Shown here one piece after another: positions 28,231 to 36,635 of a stretch of DNA of 64,000 bases. Under the pieces are notes generated by a model. The model had not been told where the DNA came from. It ran no database searches and saw only the letters and a program-made list of their open reading frames with translations. A program made the translations under genes and the position numbers. The stretch comes from Caulobacter sp. NIBR2454. GTDB taxonomy: Bacteria > Pseudomonadota > Alphaproteobacteria > Caulobacterales > Caulobacteraceae. The stretch is taken from assembly GCF_027474405.1 (NCBI RefSeq), contig NZ_CP114871.1, positions 1,869,001-1,933,000 of the forward strand, given 5' to 3'. How positions within the stretch are numbered: the stretch's first letter is position 1; each line of letters starts with the position of its first letter.

Positions 28231-28647
28231 TCAGTCCCCTACAACCTGGCCGGCGGGAGGCAGGCGCACGATGAAGTGGCCTTTCACGCCTTCGGGCCAC
28301 TGGCGATAAGCGACAACGCCTTCTTCGCTTTCCATGTAGGCGACGGCATACTCGAGAATGGCCTGAGCCGCGTCCGCATCCGGCGTGAAGCGCCCCAGCA
28401 CGTAGCCGATCTTTCCGGGGCTACGCAGATGGATTGAGCAATGTTGGGTGCAGTTGAAGAGACACGCCATCTCCTCGATCGCGAGCGTGTTCAACCGCTG
28501 GTCCTTGGCAGCCAGGTTTCGCAGCGCTTCCAGCAGACGCGTGCCGCCCCGAACGCCGTCGGCGTCCTCGCGCTCCTCGGGCGACCAACGGCAGGTGTTG
28601 CAGACGATCAAACTCGGGCCTTGCGCGGCCGGCTTCAAGAGACTCAA
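28231..28647 (-). CDS. DUF1636 metal-binding protein of cobalamin locus
   Basis: 138 aa. Cysteines in LIVCNTCRWSPEE (about 16-19) and LFNCTQHCSIHL (about 65-70) form a probable metal or Fe-S site typical of DUF1636, a thioredoxin-like family that often lies next to cobalamin genes. The start overlaps the cobO stop by four bases (ATGA), so the two are coupled. Its biochemical role in cobalamin synthesis or cobalt handling is not established. Confidence 0.8.
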   Translation of the reverse strand: MSLLKPAAQGPSLIVCNTCRWSPEEREDADGVRGGTRLLEALRNLAAKDQRLNTLAIEEMACLFNCTQHCSIHLRSPGKIGYVLGRFTPDADAAQAILEYAVAYMESEEGVVAYRQWPEGVKGHFIVRLPPAGQVVGD

Positions 28648-29261
28648 AACTCGATCCCGGCTTGGGCCTTAACGCCACTGCGGAAAGGATGCTTGATCAC
28701 CACCATCTCGGTGACCAGGTCGGCCGCGTCGATCAAGGCCTGAGGCGCATTACGGCCCGTGACGACCACATGCTTTCCCTCAGGGCGAGCGCTGAGGACC
28801 TCGACGACTTCGTCCACCGGCAGATAATCGTATCGCAGAACGATGTTTAGCTCGTCGCAGACCACCATGTCCCAGTCGGGGTCGGCGATCCTGGCCTTGA
28901 CGGCCTCCCAGGTTTGGCGCGCGACGGCGATATCCCTGGCTCGGTCCTGGGTGTCCCAGGTGAACCCCTCGCCCATCGGCCGAAATTCAACCTGTTCAGG
29001 AAAGGCGTCGAACACCACCTTTTCGCCCGTCTGCAACGCGCCTTTTATGAACTGAATGACGCTGACGCGCTGTCCATGGCCGATGGCGCGCAGAACCATG
29101 CCTAGGGCGGCTGTCGTCTTGCCCTTCCCCGCCCCCGTGTTGACGATCAGCAGGCCTTTTTCGATCTGCCGTTCGGCCATCATCTTGGCGCGGGCGGCCT
29201 GAACCTTGACCATCTTTGCGTTGTGGCGAGCGTTCAAGTCTTCAACGGTTTGATCGGTCAT
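28644..29261 (-). CDS. cobO: Cob(I)yrinic acid a,c-diamide adenosyltransferase
   Basis: 205 aa. Transfers the adenosyl group from ATP to the cobalt of corrinoids in cobalamin synthesis and salvage. The P-loop NTGAGKGKTTAALG (41-54) is the CobO/BtuR signature, with VIQFIKGA and VVCDELNIVLRYDYLP following in family order. Length is normal. It is the first gene of a two-gene operon with DUF1636. I looked for a cobalamin riboswitch upstream (29262-29400) and saw no conserved B12 box. No other cobalamin genes are in the window. Confidence 0.92.
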   Translation of the reverse strand: MTDQTVEDLNARHNAKMVKVQAARAKMMAERQIEKGLLIVNTGAGKGKTTAALGMVLRAIGHGQRVSVIQFIKGALQTGEKVVFDAFPEQVEFRPMGEGFTWDTQDRARDIAVARQTWEAVKARIADPDWDMVVCDELNIVLRYDYLPVDEVVEVLSARPEGKHVVVTGRNAPQALIDAADLVTEMVVIKHPFRSGVKAQAGIEF

Positions 29262-29396
29262 CGGAAGGTCCCTCCCACAGTAGGTTTGGCTGAAGAACCT
29301 TTCGCGCGGGGACCGTCAACCCAATACGCGTTGGCGGCGCCTGATGCCTGAGCGCAGCCCTTGGGAACCGAAGCCCCAAGGCAACGCTCTAGCTGC

Positions 29397-30125
29397 ATGT
29401 CACAGACGACCTGGACGCCCTATTGCGGGGTCGGGCCCTCGCCCGGCGAGCTGATGACCCGCTGGAACCTCGATCCCATCGTTCTGGCGGCGCTGTTGCT
29501 TGGTTGCCTGCTGGCGTGGCGGCTGGATGGCGTTCGCAGAGTCACCGTGAGCACAGCCTTAGCTGTCCTGATGCTGATCTTCGTATCGCCGCTGTGCGCG
29601 CTGAGCTCATCGTTATTCGCGGCCAGGACGGCACATCACCTCCTGCTGATCGCGGTCGCGGCGCCGTTGCTTGCTTGGTCGCTTCCCGCGCCGAGGGGGC
29701 GTCCATCCCTAGTGGTCGCCGCCGCGGTGCAGATGGCGGTGCTGTGGCTCTGGCATGCGCCTTCGGCCTATGGCTGGGCGCTTTCCAACGACTTCGCCTA
29801 TTGGCTGATGCAGTTCAGCCTGCTGGGTTCAGCGGTGATGTTCTGGCATGCGCTGCGGAGCGTGGCGGCGCCCGCGGCGGTCGCCGGCTTGCTAGGAACG
29901 ATGCTGCAAATGGGTCTGCTGGGCGCGCTTTTGACCTTCGCCGGACAAGCGATCTACGCGCCCCACCTCACCACGACCGCCGCGTGGGGCCTTACACCGC
30001 TGCAGGATCAGCAGGTTGCGGGGCTAATCATGTGGGCGCCGGGCTCGGCATTCTACTTGCTCGCGGCGCTCTGGATGCTGGGGCGATGGCTGGGTGAAGA
30101 CGACGCTGTGGCGACCGCACGATGA
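29397..30125 (+). CDS. ctaG: Cytochrome c oxidase assembly factor CtaG (caa3 type)
   Basis: 242-aa membrane protein with seven predicted helices of the caa3_CtaG family, used in copper insertion or assembly of caa3 oxidases. MSQTTWTPYCGVGPSPGEL then SPLCALSSSLFAARTAHHLLL and LWLWHAPSAYGWAL carry the conserved Cys/His positions. ATG at 29397 is preferred to an upstream TTG. The gene overlaps the cytochrome b561 gene by four bases, and the oxidase subunits lie 1.7 kb downstream. Confidence 0.85.
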   Translation: MSQTTWTPYCGVGPSPGELMTRWNLDPIVLAALLLGCLLAWRLDGVRRVTVSTALAVLMLIFVSPLCALSSSLFAARTAHHLLLIAVAAPLLAWSLPAPRGRPSLVVAAAVQMAVLWLWHAPSAYGWALSNDFAYWLMQFSLLGSAVMFWHALRSVAAPAAVAGLLGTMLQMGLLGALLTFAGQAIYAPHLTTTAAWGLTPLQDQQVAGLIMWAPGSAFYLLAALWMLGRWLGEDDAVATAR

Positions 30126-30787
30126 TGGAGGGGCTCAAGCGCTGGGTGAAGGGATATAACCGCCGACGCCGGTACTCCCCCGTCGGCGTTGCTTTTCACT
30201 GGGTCGTGGCTGCGCTCGTGCTGTTTCAGCTTTGGTGGGGATGGCGGACCGGGCGCTTGCCCGTTGGCCCCGACAAGCTCGACGCCTATCAGCTGCACAG
30301 CGCTGTAGGCCTGGTGATTCTGGTGATCATGCTGTTGAGGACGGCATGGCGCACGATGATGGCTCCCGGTCCCATCAATGACGCGGATGCGCCTGGTTGG
30401 CAGAGCGTGATCGCCCACCTTACCCACTACATGTTCTATGTGGCTCTGATCCTCCTGCCGATCAGCGGGTGGGCCATGGTCTCGGCCACGGCCGCCGAGC
30501 AGCCGCTTCGTTTCGGCGGCGTCCTGCCCTGGCCCATGCTGCCGTTTCACGAGCTGTCACTACCTACGCGATGGGCGATCGAGATGTGGGCTGAGCGAAT
30601 CCACTTCGCTCTCGTCGTGATGCTTGTGCTGGCTATTCCCGCCCATGTGGGAGCGGCGCTCTGGCATCATTTCCACTACAAGCACGACGTGCTGGAGGGC
30701 ATGCTGCCCGGCGTCACCGAATTGGAAGAAGATGTCCGGAAGGCGCTGATGCATAAGAAGAAACGGCGTCGATCTCGGCTGGCGTGA
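30122..30787 (+). CDS. Cytochrome b561 family membrane protein
   Basis: 221 aa with four main helices and histidines for two b-type hemes: FHWVVAALVLFQLWWGW, YQLHSAVGLVILVIML, MFYVALILLPISGWAM and ERIHFALVVMLVLAIPAHVGAALWHHF. Such proteins move electrons between quinol and periplasmic carriers. The Arg/Lys-rich tail KKKRRRSRLA is odd. Its last 74 bases overlap the 3' end of the convergent cytochrome c gene. Confidence 0.82.
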   Translation: MMEGLKRWVKGYNRRRRYSPVGVAFHWVVAALVLFQLWWGWRTGRLPVGPDKLDAYQLHSAVGLVILVIMLLRTAWRTMMAPGPINDADAPGWQSVIAHLTHYMFYVALILLPISGWAMVSATAAEQPLRFGGVLPWPMLPFHELSLPTRWAIEMWAERIHFALVVMLVLAIPAHVGAALWHHFHYKHDVLEGMLPGVTELEEDVRKALMHKKKRRRSRLA

Positions 30788-31391
30788 GCTTGCGGCTGAT
30801 GTCCAGCATGACGTCGCGTGGGTCGTTGCGGCGCTCGGCCTTGGCCCATCGGGTCAGCTGTTCGGCGATGTAGCCCGAGGGTTGGCCCGCCAGCGGCGGG
30901 TTGGCGGGACCTTGCCCCTCACCCCCTACTCCATGACATGCGGCGCAGGCCTGAAGGCCGCGCTTGGGGTCGCCCCGATGATAGAGCGACTTACCAACGG
31001 CGTTCCCGCGTGCGTTCGCAGTCAGTGTCGCTGGCTTCGCTGCGTACCAGGCTGATACCGCGTGTCGATCATCTGCGGTCAAACGCCGGGCGATTGGCGC
31101 CATCACTAAGTCGGCCCGACGCCCTGTGGCGTAGTCGTCCAACTGCCTTTGCAGGTAGCCGGCGTTCAGCCCGGCAAGGCGGGGAGACCCCACCCCATCC
31201 CCTTCCCCGTTCAAGCCGTGACACGTGAAACAGGCATTGCGCGACCCGCCGTCGCCGCCGCTCATCGCAATCAATTCGCCTGTAGCCCGGAAGGCGTTTC
31301 TTGGAGGCTCTGCGGCGTCGCAGGCGGCAAGGCCCGCAAGCCCGCTCAATCCCAGCAACGATCTACGCAAAGCTCGGCCTATGGGTCCCAT
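30714..31391 (-). CDS. Di-heme cytochrome c (c4-like) lipoprotein
   Basis: 225 aa. The signal sequence ends in a lipobox (GLAAC, Cys24), so it is probably outer-surface-of-inner-membrane anchored. Heme-binding motifs are CFTCH (54-58) and CAACH (149-153), and GSPRLAGLNAGYLQRQL and NPPLAGQPSGYIAEQL are the paired c4-type repeats. Likely donor of electrons to the oxidase encoded next door. It is transcribed against the operon and overlaps cytochrome b561 by 74 bases, an arrangement that needs both ends to be correct. Confidence 0.85.
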   Translation of the reverse strand: MGPIGRALRRSLLGLSGLAGLAACDAAEPPRNAFRATGELIAMSGGDGGSRNACFTCHGLNGEGDGVGSPRLAGLNAGYLQRQLDDYATGRRADLVMAPIARRLTADDRHAVSAWYAAKPATLTANARGNAVGKSLYHRGDPKRGLQACAACHGVGGEGQGPANPPLAGQPSGYIAEQLTRWAKAERRNDPRDVMLDISRKLTPAEIDAVSSYASAPSGHLLPIR

Positions 31392-31484
31392 GGCTGCGGA
31401 ACACGACCATGAGCGGAGGGTTCCGAACGGAACTCATGCCGCCCCCACGAATTGCTCAGTTTGAATTTCCGGGGCGAGTGGGTT

Positions 31485-31853
31485 GTGAAGCGTGTCTGCG
31501 CCATCTTGATCGGCATGTCGTTGTGCGCCTGTGACGGCGCCAAAACGACGCCGCGCGCCATCGCTGGCGCGGACCCAGGCGCCGGCCGTGCTGCTATGGA
31601 GCGCGTCGGTTGCGGGGCTTGTCACCAAATCCCCGGCGTCCGGTGGCCGCAGGGCAAGGTCGGTCCTTCGCTGGAAGGTTTCGCCGACCGAGCCTTGATC
31701 GCCGGCCAGTTGCCGAACCAACCCCAGACCCTGGCCGCATTCATTCGAAACGCGCCGGCCCTTTCACCCAACTCCGGCATGCCGCCCATGCCCGTCACGG
31801 AGGAGGAAGCGCGCGACATAGCCGCTTACCTCTACACTCTCGATGCTCGCTGA
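31485..31853 (+). CDS. Mono-heme cytochrome c lipoprotein
   Basis: 122 aa from GTG 31485. MKRVCAILIGMSLCAC gives a short lipoprotein signal with Cys16. The heme motif CGACH is at residues 43-47, and MPPMPV supplies the probable axial Met. It overlaps coxB by 11 bases, so it belongs to the oxidase operon and is probably its electron donor. TTG 31452 would lengthen the signal and is less convincing. Confidence 0.82.
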   Translation: MKRVCAILIGMSLCACDGAKTTPRAIAGADPGAGRAAMERVGCGACHQIPGVRWPQGKVGPSLEGFADRALIAGQLPNQPQTLAAFIRNAPALSPNSGMPPMPVTEEEARDIAAYLYTLDAR

Positions 31854-32793
31854 CATTCTCTCGGGCTGGCCCCCGCCCGCCCTCGACCCGGCCGGCCCGT
31901 TCAACGGCCCGATCGTCACCCTTAGCTGGGTGTTGTTCGCCATGAGCGGGGTGGTGCTTTTGGTTGTACTCGTCGCCACCGGCCTAGCGCTTTTTGGCGG
32001 CGCCAAATGGAAACGCCGACTGAGCGGGCGCAAGCTGATATGGATCGGGGGGCTGGTCTTTCCCACCGTCGTGCTGAGCGCCCTGCTCGTCTATGGCTTG
32101 GCTCTTACCGCCCATCTGAACGCCGAACCCGAACCTGGCGAGATGCGTGTGCGGGTCACCGGCGAGATGTGGTGGTGGCGGGTCGCCTACCTAGACGCCC
32201 AAGGCCGCGAGGTGCTGCAGGACGCCAACGAAGTCCACATTCCCGCCGGCCGGCCCGTAACCTTCGAACTGGAGTCCGCCGACGTCATCCATGCCTTTTG
32301 GGTTCCACCCCTGGGCGGCAAGGTCGACATGATCCCAGGGCGACGCAACATCCTTCGTCTGCAGGCCGACAAGCCCGGGGCCTATGGCGGCCAATGCGCC
32401 GAGTATTGTGGCGGACCGCATGCCCTGATGGGCTTGGTCGTGGTGGCCCACGAGCCGGGAGAGTTCGAACGCTGGAGACGGTCACGGCGTGCGGCTCCTG
32501 CGCCGTCCGATGCGCTTGGCCAACGCGGCGCGCAGGTGTTCGCCGATAGCGGCTGCGGCGCCTGTCATACCGTGCGTGGGTCGGCGGCCAACGGCTTGGC
32601 CGGCCCTGACCTGACCCACGTCGGCTCGCGCCGTAGCCTGGGCGCCGGCATCCTGCCCAACAACCGAGGGACCTTGGCCGGCTGGGTGGCCGACAGCCAG
32701 ACGATCAAACCTGGCAATCGCATGCCCGCCTACAAGATGCTGAGCGGCGGCGACCTGCAGGCCGTAGCGGCCTATCTCGAGAGCCTGCGATGA
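31843..32793 (+). CDS. coxB: Cytochrome c oxidase subunit II with fused cytochrome c domain
   Basis: 316 aa, caa3-type. Two transmembrane helices (about 26-51 and 66-89) precede the CuA domain: EMWWWRV, His150, and CAEYCGGPHALM giving ligands Cys185, Glu187, Cys189, His193 and Met196. A C-terminal cytochrome c domain carries CGACH (238-242) and a late Met (RMPAYKM). No cleavable signal is obvious. ATGA overlap with coxA shows coupling. The fused heme lets cytochrome c-type electrons enter directly. Confidence 0.92.
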   Translation: MLADILSGWPPPALDPAGPFNGPIVTLSWVLFAMSGVVLLVVLVATGLALFGGAKWKRRLSGRKLIWIGGLVFPTVVLSALLVYGLALTAHLNAEPEPGEMRVRVTGEMWWWRVAYLDAQGREVLQDANEVHIPAGRPVTFELESADVIHAFWVPPLGGKVDMIPGRRNILRLQADKPGAYGGQCAEYCGGPHALMGLVVVAHEPGEFERWRRSRRAAPAPSDALGQRGAQVFADSGCGACHTVRGSAANGLAGPDLTHVGSRRSLGAGILPNNRGTLAGWVADSQTIKPGNRMPAYKMLSGGDLQAVAAYLESLR

Positions 32794-35324
32794 GTTCCGA
32801 AACCGGCTTCGACCACAAGCTCTATGACCGCTTTCCCACCAAGGGGGCACGGCCCAAGGGTGAGCTCGATGAGCTGAAGCGGATTTGGTGCGCGCCCAAG
32901 GGGTGGGGCTATCTGACCGTCGTCAACAACAACTATGTCGGCATTTACTACGTCGGCGCGGCGTTCCTGTTCTTCGTGTTGGCGGGCGTACTGGCCCTGG
33001 TCATGCGCACCCAGCTGGCCCTGCCGCTGAACGGTGTGCTGCCTCAGGAGACCTACAACCAGTTCTTCACCATGCACGGCACGGTGATGATGTTCCTGTT
33101 CGCCGTGCCGGCGGTCGAGGCGATGGGGGTGCTGCTCTTGCCGCAGATGCTGGCGGCGCGCGACCTGCCGTTCCCTCGCCTGTCAGCTTATGCGTTCTGG
33201 GCCTACCTCGTAGGCGGACTGGCCTTCTTCTGCTCGCTGTTCTTTGGGTTGGCCCCGAACGGGGGCTGGTTCATGTACCCTCCCCTGACCAGTAAGACCT
33301 TCTCGCCGGGGATCAACGCGGACTTCTGGCTTTTGGGGATCGGGTTCATCGAGATCTCGGCCATCGCGGGCGCCATCGAGATTCTCGTTGGCGTACTGAA
33401 GACCCGCGCGCCGGGTATGACCCTGGACAAGCTGCCGATCTTCGCCTGGGCCATGCTGGTGTTTGCGGTGATGATCATCATCGGCTTTCCATCCATCATC
33501 CTGGGCACCCTGCTGCTGGAGTTGGAGCGGGCTCTCGACTGGCCGTTCTTCGACGCCGCGCGCGGCGGTGATCCTGTGCTTTGGCAGCACCTGTTCTGGT
33601 TCTTCGGCCACCCGGAGGTCTACATCATCTTCCTGCCGGCGGCGGGGATGATGTCCATGATCATCCCCTCCATCGCCAAGGCGCCGCTGGTTGGATACCG
33701 GCTGGTGGTCCTGGCGCTTTTGGCCACGGGGTTCATCAGCTTTGGCGTGTGGGCTCACCACATGTTCACGACCGGCATGCCCACGGTCTCGGTCAGCTTC
33801 TTTTCTGCGGCCAGCATGCTGGTGAGCATCCCGGCCGGGGTGCAGGTGTTCTCGTGGATCGCCACGGTGGCCGCCGGCAAAATGCAGTTCAACACGCCGG
33901 GTCTCTTTGCGCTGGGCAGTCTCCTCACCTTCACCATGGGTGGGCTGACGGGTGTGATGGTCGGGCTCGTGCCGTTCGACTGGCAGGCCCACGACACCTA
34001 TTTCATCGTCGCGCACCTGCACTACGTGCTGATCGGCGGCATGGTCTTTCCGCTGTTCGCCGCGCTCTACTACTGGACGCCGATGATGAGCAAGAACGCC
34101 CTGTCCGAACGGGTCGGGCGCTGGGTGTTCGGCCTGATGTTCACCGGCATGCATGTGGCCTTCCTGCCCATGCACCTGACCGGACTTATGGGCATGCCGC
34201 GCAGAGTCTACACCTACCTGCCGGGTAGAGGCTGGGACCTGCCGAACATGATCTCCACCGTTGGAGCCTTCCTGCTCGCGGCGGGTGTGGTCCTGTTTTG
34301 CATCGACTTCGCCCGGCGTTTTCGCTTCAGCGCCGAGACCAGCGCCGGCAACGTCTATGGGGGCGGCACGCTCGAATGGTTGCCGACCGGGCTTTACTCC
34401 AGCCGCAGCATCCCGGTGATCAAAAGCCGCTATCCGCTATGGGACGATCCAAAGCTTGCCAAGGATGTCGACGAGGGTCGCTACTTCCTGCCTGGGTCGG
34501 CGACTGGACTGCGCGAGACGGTTGTAACGAGCCCCCTGCAAGCCGAACCTCAGTACCTTCAACGGATGCCGACTCCTTCGGCCTGGCCTGTCTGGGCGGC
34601 CGTGGGGACCGCGGGCTTCTTCCTGCTCCTCACGATTCAGGCGTACGCCGCGTCGATCTTCAGCGGCGTGGTCGCCATCGCGGCGGTGCTCGCCTGGCTG
34701 TGGGATACCGACAGGCCCATGCGCGACGAGACCGCCGACATCGGCGCCGGCGTCCGTGTGCCCACCTACGTGACGGGTCCGTCGAGCCACGGCTGGTGGG
34801 CCATGGTCATCCTGCTGATCGTCACGGGGATGATCTTCTCGATGGCGGTATTTTCGTACCTGTTCCTATGGACGCGTCGACCCGACCTGTGGATCGCGCC
34901 GCCATCCGACCTATCCTTTTGGCTGGTCGTGGTTGGCAATCTGGTCGGCGCGGCATTGCCGCTTTTGGCCAGCCGGGCGCTATTCAAATGGCGCGGGGGA
35001 GCGCTTGTCGCCGCTCTTGTCATGACCGCCTCGGTCGGCGTGCAGCTGGCTGCCTTCGGCGTGGACCTCAACTCCTGGCTCGCCGCCGGACTGCGCCCCG
35101 AGGCCAGCGGTCAAGGCGCCACCGTTTTCGCCTTCATAGCGTTCCAGGGAATGCTGCTGGGAGTCAGCGTCCTGATGGCCGGCTATCTGATCGCTCGCAC
35201 GATATGCAAAATGGTCGACAGTCACCGTCGCGCCACCTTCGATGTGATCGCTCTTTTCTCGATCTACGTCGCGCTTCAAGGTGTGGTCGCCACGCTGCTG
35301 GTGCGCCTACTGCCCGGCGCCTGA
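32790..35324 (+). CDS. coxA: Cytochrome c oxidase subunit I-III fusion
   Basis: 844 aa. Residues 1 to about 560 are the heme-copper oxidase subunit I: His96 (TMHGTVM), His274-Pro-Glu-Val-Tyr278 (CuB and cross-linked Tyr), His323-His324, and His409/His411 (HLHYVL). From about residue 593 a subunit III-like part follows with roughly seven helices (WWAMVILLIVTGMIFSMAVF, FIAFQGMLLGVSVLMAGYL). Such fusions are known in caa3 oxidases. The final oxidase gene of its operon; no separate subunit III or IV follows. Confidence 0.92.
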   Translation: MSSETGFDHKLYDRFPTKGARPKGELDELKRIWCAPKGWGYLTVVNNNYVGIYYVGAAFLFFVLAGVLALVMRTQLALPLNGVLPQETYNQFFTMHGTVMMFLFAVPAVEAMGVLLLPQMLAARDLPFPRLSAYAFWAYLVGGLAFFCSLFFGLAPNGGWFMYPPLTSKTFSPGINADFWLLGIGFIEISAIAGAIEILVGVLKTRAPGMTLDKLPIFAWAMLVFAVMIIIGFPSIILGTLLLELERALDWPFFDAARGGDPVLWQHLFWFFGHPEVYIIFLPAAGMMSMIIPSIAKAPLVGYRLVVLALLATGFISFGVWAHHMFTTGMPTVSVSFFSAASMLVSIPAGVQVFSWIATVAAGKMQFNTPGLFALGSLLTFTMGGLTGVMVGLVPFDWQAHDTYFIVAHLHYVLIGGMVFPLFAALYYWTPMMSKNALSERVGRWVFGLMFTGMHVAFLPMHLTGLMGMPRRVYTYLPGRGWDLPNMISTVGAFLLAAGVVLFCIDFARRFRFSAETSAGNVYGGGTLEWLPTGLYSSRSIPVIKSRYPLWDDPKLAKDVDEGRYFLPGSATGLRETVVTSPLQAEPQYLQRMPTPSAWPVWAAVGTAGFFLLLTIQAYAASIFSGVVAIAAVLAWLWDTDRPMRDETADIGAGVRVPTYVTGPSSHGWWAMVILLIVTGMIFSMAVFSYLFLWTRRPDLWIAPPSDLSFWLVVVGNLVGAALPLLASRALFKWRGGALVAALVMTASVGVQLAAFGVDLNSWLAAGLRPEASGQGATVFAFIAFQGMLLGVSVLMAGYLIARTICKMVDSHRRATFDVIALFSIYVALQGVVATLLVRLLPGA

Positions 35325-35328
35325 TCGT

Positions 35329-35853
35329 CTAAGGGCGCGACGCCCCCGCCACGACCTCCAACTTGTTGGCGGTGAAACCCAAGGCCCGCATGCGCCGGAT
35401 CAAGGCGCTTACGTCACCGTGGGGCATGCCCGGTTCGCGCGCCAAGAGCGCCACGAAGTCGCCGTCCGACGTGCTGGCGATCATCCAATCATAGTCGTCA
35501 GACCGGTCGATCACCCAGTATTTGCGTTTGAGCAGACCGCCAAAGAAGCTGGCCTCGAACTTGGCGTTGGTTTTGGGATCGAGGATGCGCGCGCGGGTGT
35601 CCACCTTGCGCACTGGCCCGTTGGGCGAGCCCTTGCGGCAGGTCTGGGCGATGTCGAACGTCCCGTCCGGCCGCTGCGACCAGACTTGGCTGGCGGCGTG
35701 ACAGTTCTTCTGGCCGTCATTGGGCGTGCGCACGATTTCGTACCAGCGGCCCATGAAGCGGTCGATGTCGATGGCCCGGCGTGGCTCTGGGGCGCCAGCC
35801 AGGGCCATGGACGGAAGCGCAAGGGCGGTCAGGACGGCGACGAACATCTTCAT
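35329..35853 (-). CDS. Lipocalin family protein
   Basis: 174 aa with a signal peptide (MKMFVAVLTALALPSMALA). The lipocalin start motif is IDIDRFMGRWYEIVRTPND, followed by CRKGSPNGPV, ILDPKTNAKFEASFFGG, YWVIDRSDDYDWMIAST and LLAREPG, the order of bacterial Blc-like lipocalins that bind fatty acids or lysophospholipids. ATG 35853 follows a GGGAGC ribosome binding site, 3 bases after the DUF1365 stop. Operon with DUF1365 and an FAD oxidoreductase supports a role in membrane lipid handling. Ends 5 bases from the oxidase gene, convergent. Confidence 0.88.
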   Translation of the reverse strand: MKMFVAVLTALALPSMALAGAPEPRRAIDIDRFMGRWYEIVRTPNDGQKNCHAASQVWSQRPDGTFDIAQTCRKGSPNGPVRKVDTRARILDPKTNAKFEASFFGGLLKRKYWVIDRSDDYDWMIASTSDGDFVALLAREPGMPHGDVSALIRRMRALGFTANKLEVVAGASRP

Positions 35854-35855
35854 CT

Positions 35856-36635
35856 TCAAGCTCCCGGGCGGCCGATGGTGACGGAGCTCAGGGGCAGCGG
35901 TGGACGACGACGAAAGCCGACGCCCTTGCGCCAGATCTTCAGCGCTTCCCAATGAATGCCGGCCATGACCTTGAAGGTTAGCAGCGGATGGGTGAGCCAG
36001 GCCTTCAGTAGCTCCTTGTCCGTCAGCGGCCTGCGCGCGCCGACGAAAGACGCCGTCAGCATCGGCCCCGTCTTGTCCGAGACGGCGATGGAGACGCTGG
36101 CCCCCTCCCCTGGCGGCTGCACCGCGAAGGCGTAGTTCAGGTCCATATCCATGAAAGGCGAAACATAAAATCGCTTTGGCGCGCTCTGACGGACCGTCCC
36201 GTCATCGGGCTCGGGCGTGGCGATCAGGTAGCTGTGACGCTCGCCGAATGTGTTGCTGACCTCATAGATGATCGCCGCCAAGGCGCCGTCAGGCCGGTGG
36301 CAAAAATACAGGCTCAAAGGATTGAAGCCGTAGCCCAGTATCCGGGGCATGGTCAGCAGCCGGATGGCCCCGCCGCCTTCTATCCCCGCCTCGGCCAAGC
36401 GAGCCTCGATCTGAGGCCGCAGAGCCGTGCCGCTACGGTCGCCATAGTCGGCATCGTTGAAACTCATCAGACCGAAGCGTCCTCGGAGCAACAACCGAAG
36501 GCGGCCGAGAATGGCGTCGATCTCATTGAGGTCGAGGAACAGCATGAAAACGCGGTAGCGCAACGCGTGATCGCGCGGACGTACACGCTTGTGGCGGACC
36601 TGCCCAACATAGATCGCTGAGACCTCTGTCATCAC
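35856..36635 (-). CDS. DUF1365 family protein
   Basis: 259 aa. Family pattern IYVGQVRHKRVRPRDHALRY, RFGLMSFNDADYG, GYGFNPLSLYFCH and FYVSPFMDMDLNYAF is clear. Function is not established, but the family recurs beside an FAD oxidoreductase and a CFA-type methyltransferase and is part of stress-sigma regulons in other alphaproteobacteria. It overlaps the FAD oxidoreductase stop by four bases. Start ATG 36635 or 36632. Confidence 0.85.
   Translation of the reverse strand: MMTEVSAIYVGQVRHKRVRPRDHALRYRVFMLFLDLNEIDAILGRLRLLLRGRFGLMSFNDADYGDRSGTALRPQIEARLAEAGIEGGGAIRLLTMPRILGYGFNPLSLYFCHRPDGALAAIIYEVSNTFGERHSYLIATPEPDDGTVRQSAPKRFYVSPFMDMDLNYAFAVQPPGEGASVSIAVSDKTGPMLTASFVGARRPLTDKELLKAWLTHPLLTFKVMAGIHWEALKIWRKGVGFRRRPPLPLSSVTIGRPGA

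Noticed and set aside
29262..29396. Cobalamin riboswitch before cobO
   Set aside because: No B12 box or other conserved riboswitch segment was seen on the minus strand.
33183..34175. 330-aa minus-strand frame within the oxidase gene
   Set aside because: Antisense to the subunit I catalytic core; His-, Gln- and Asp-rich shadow composition.
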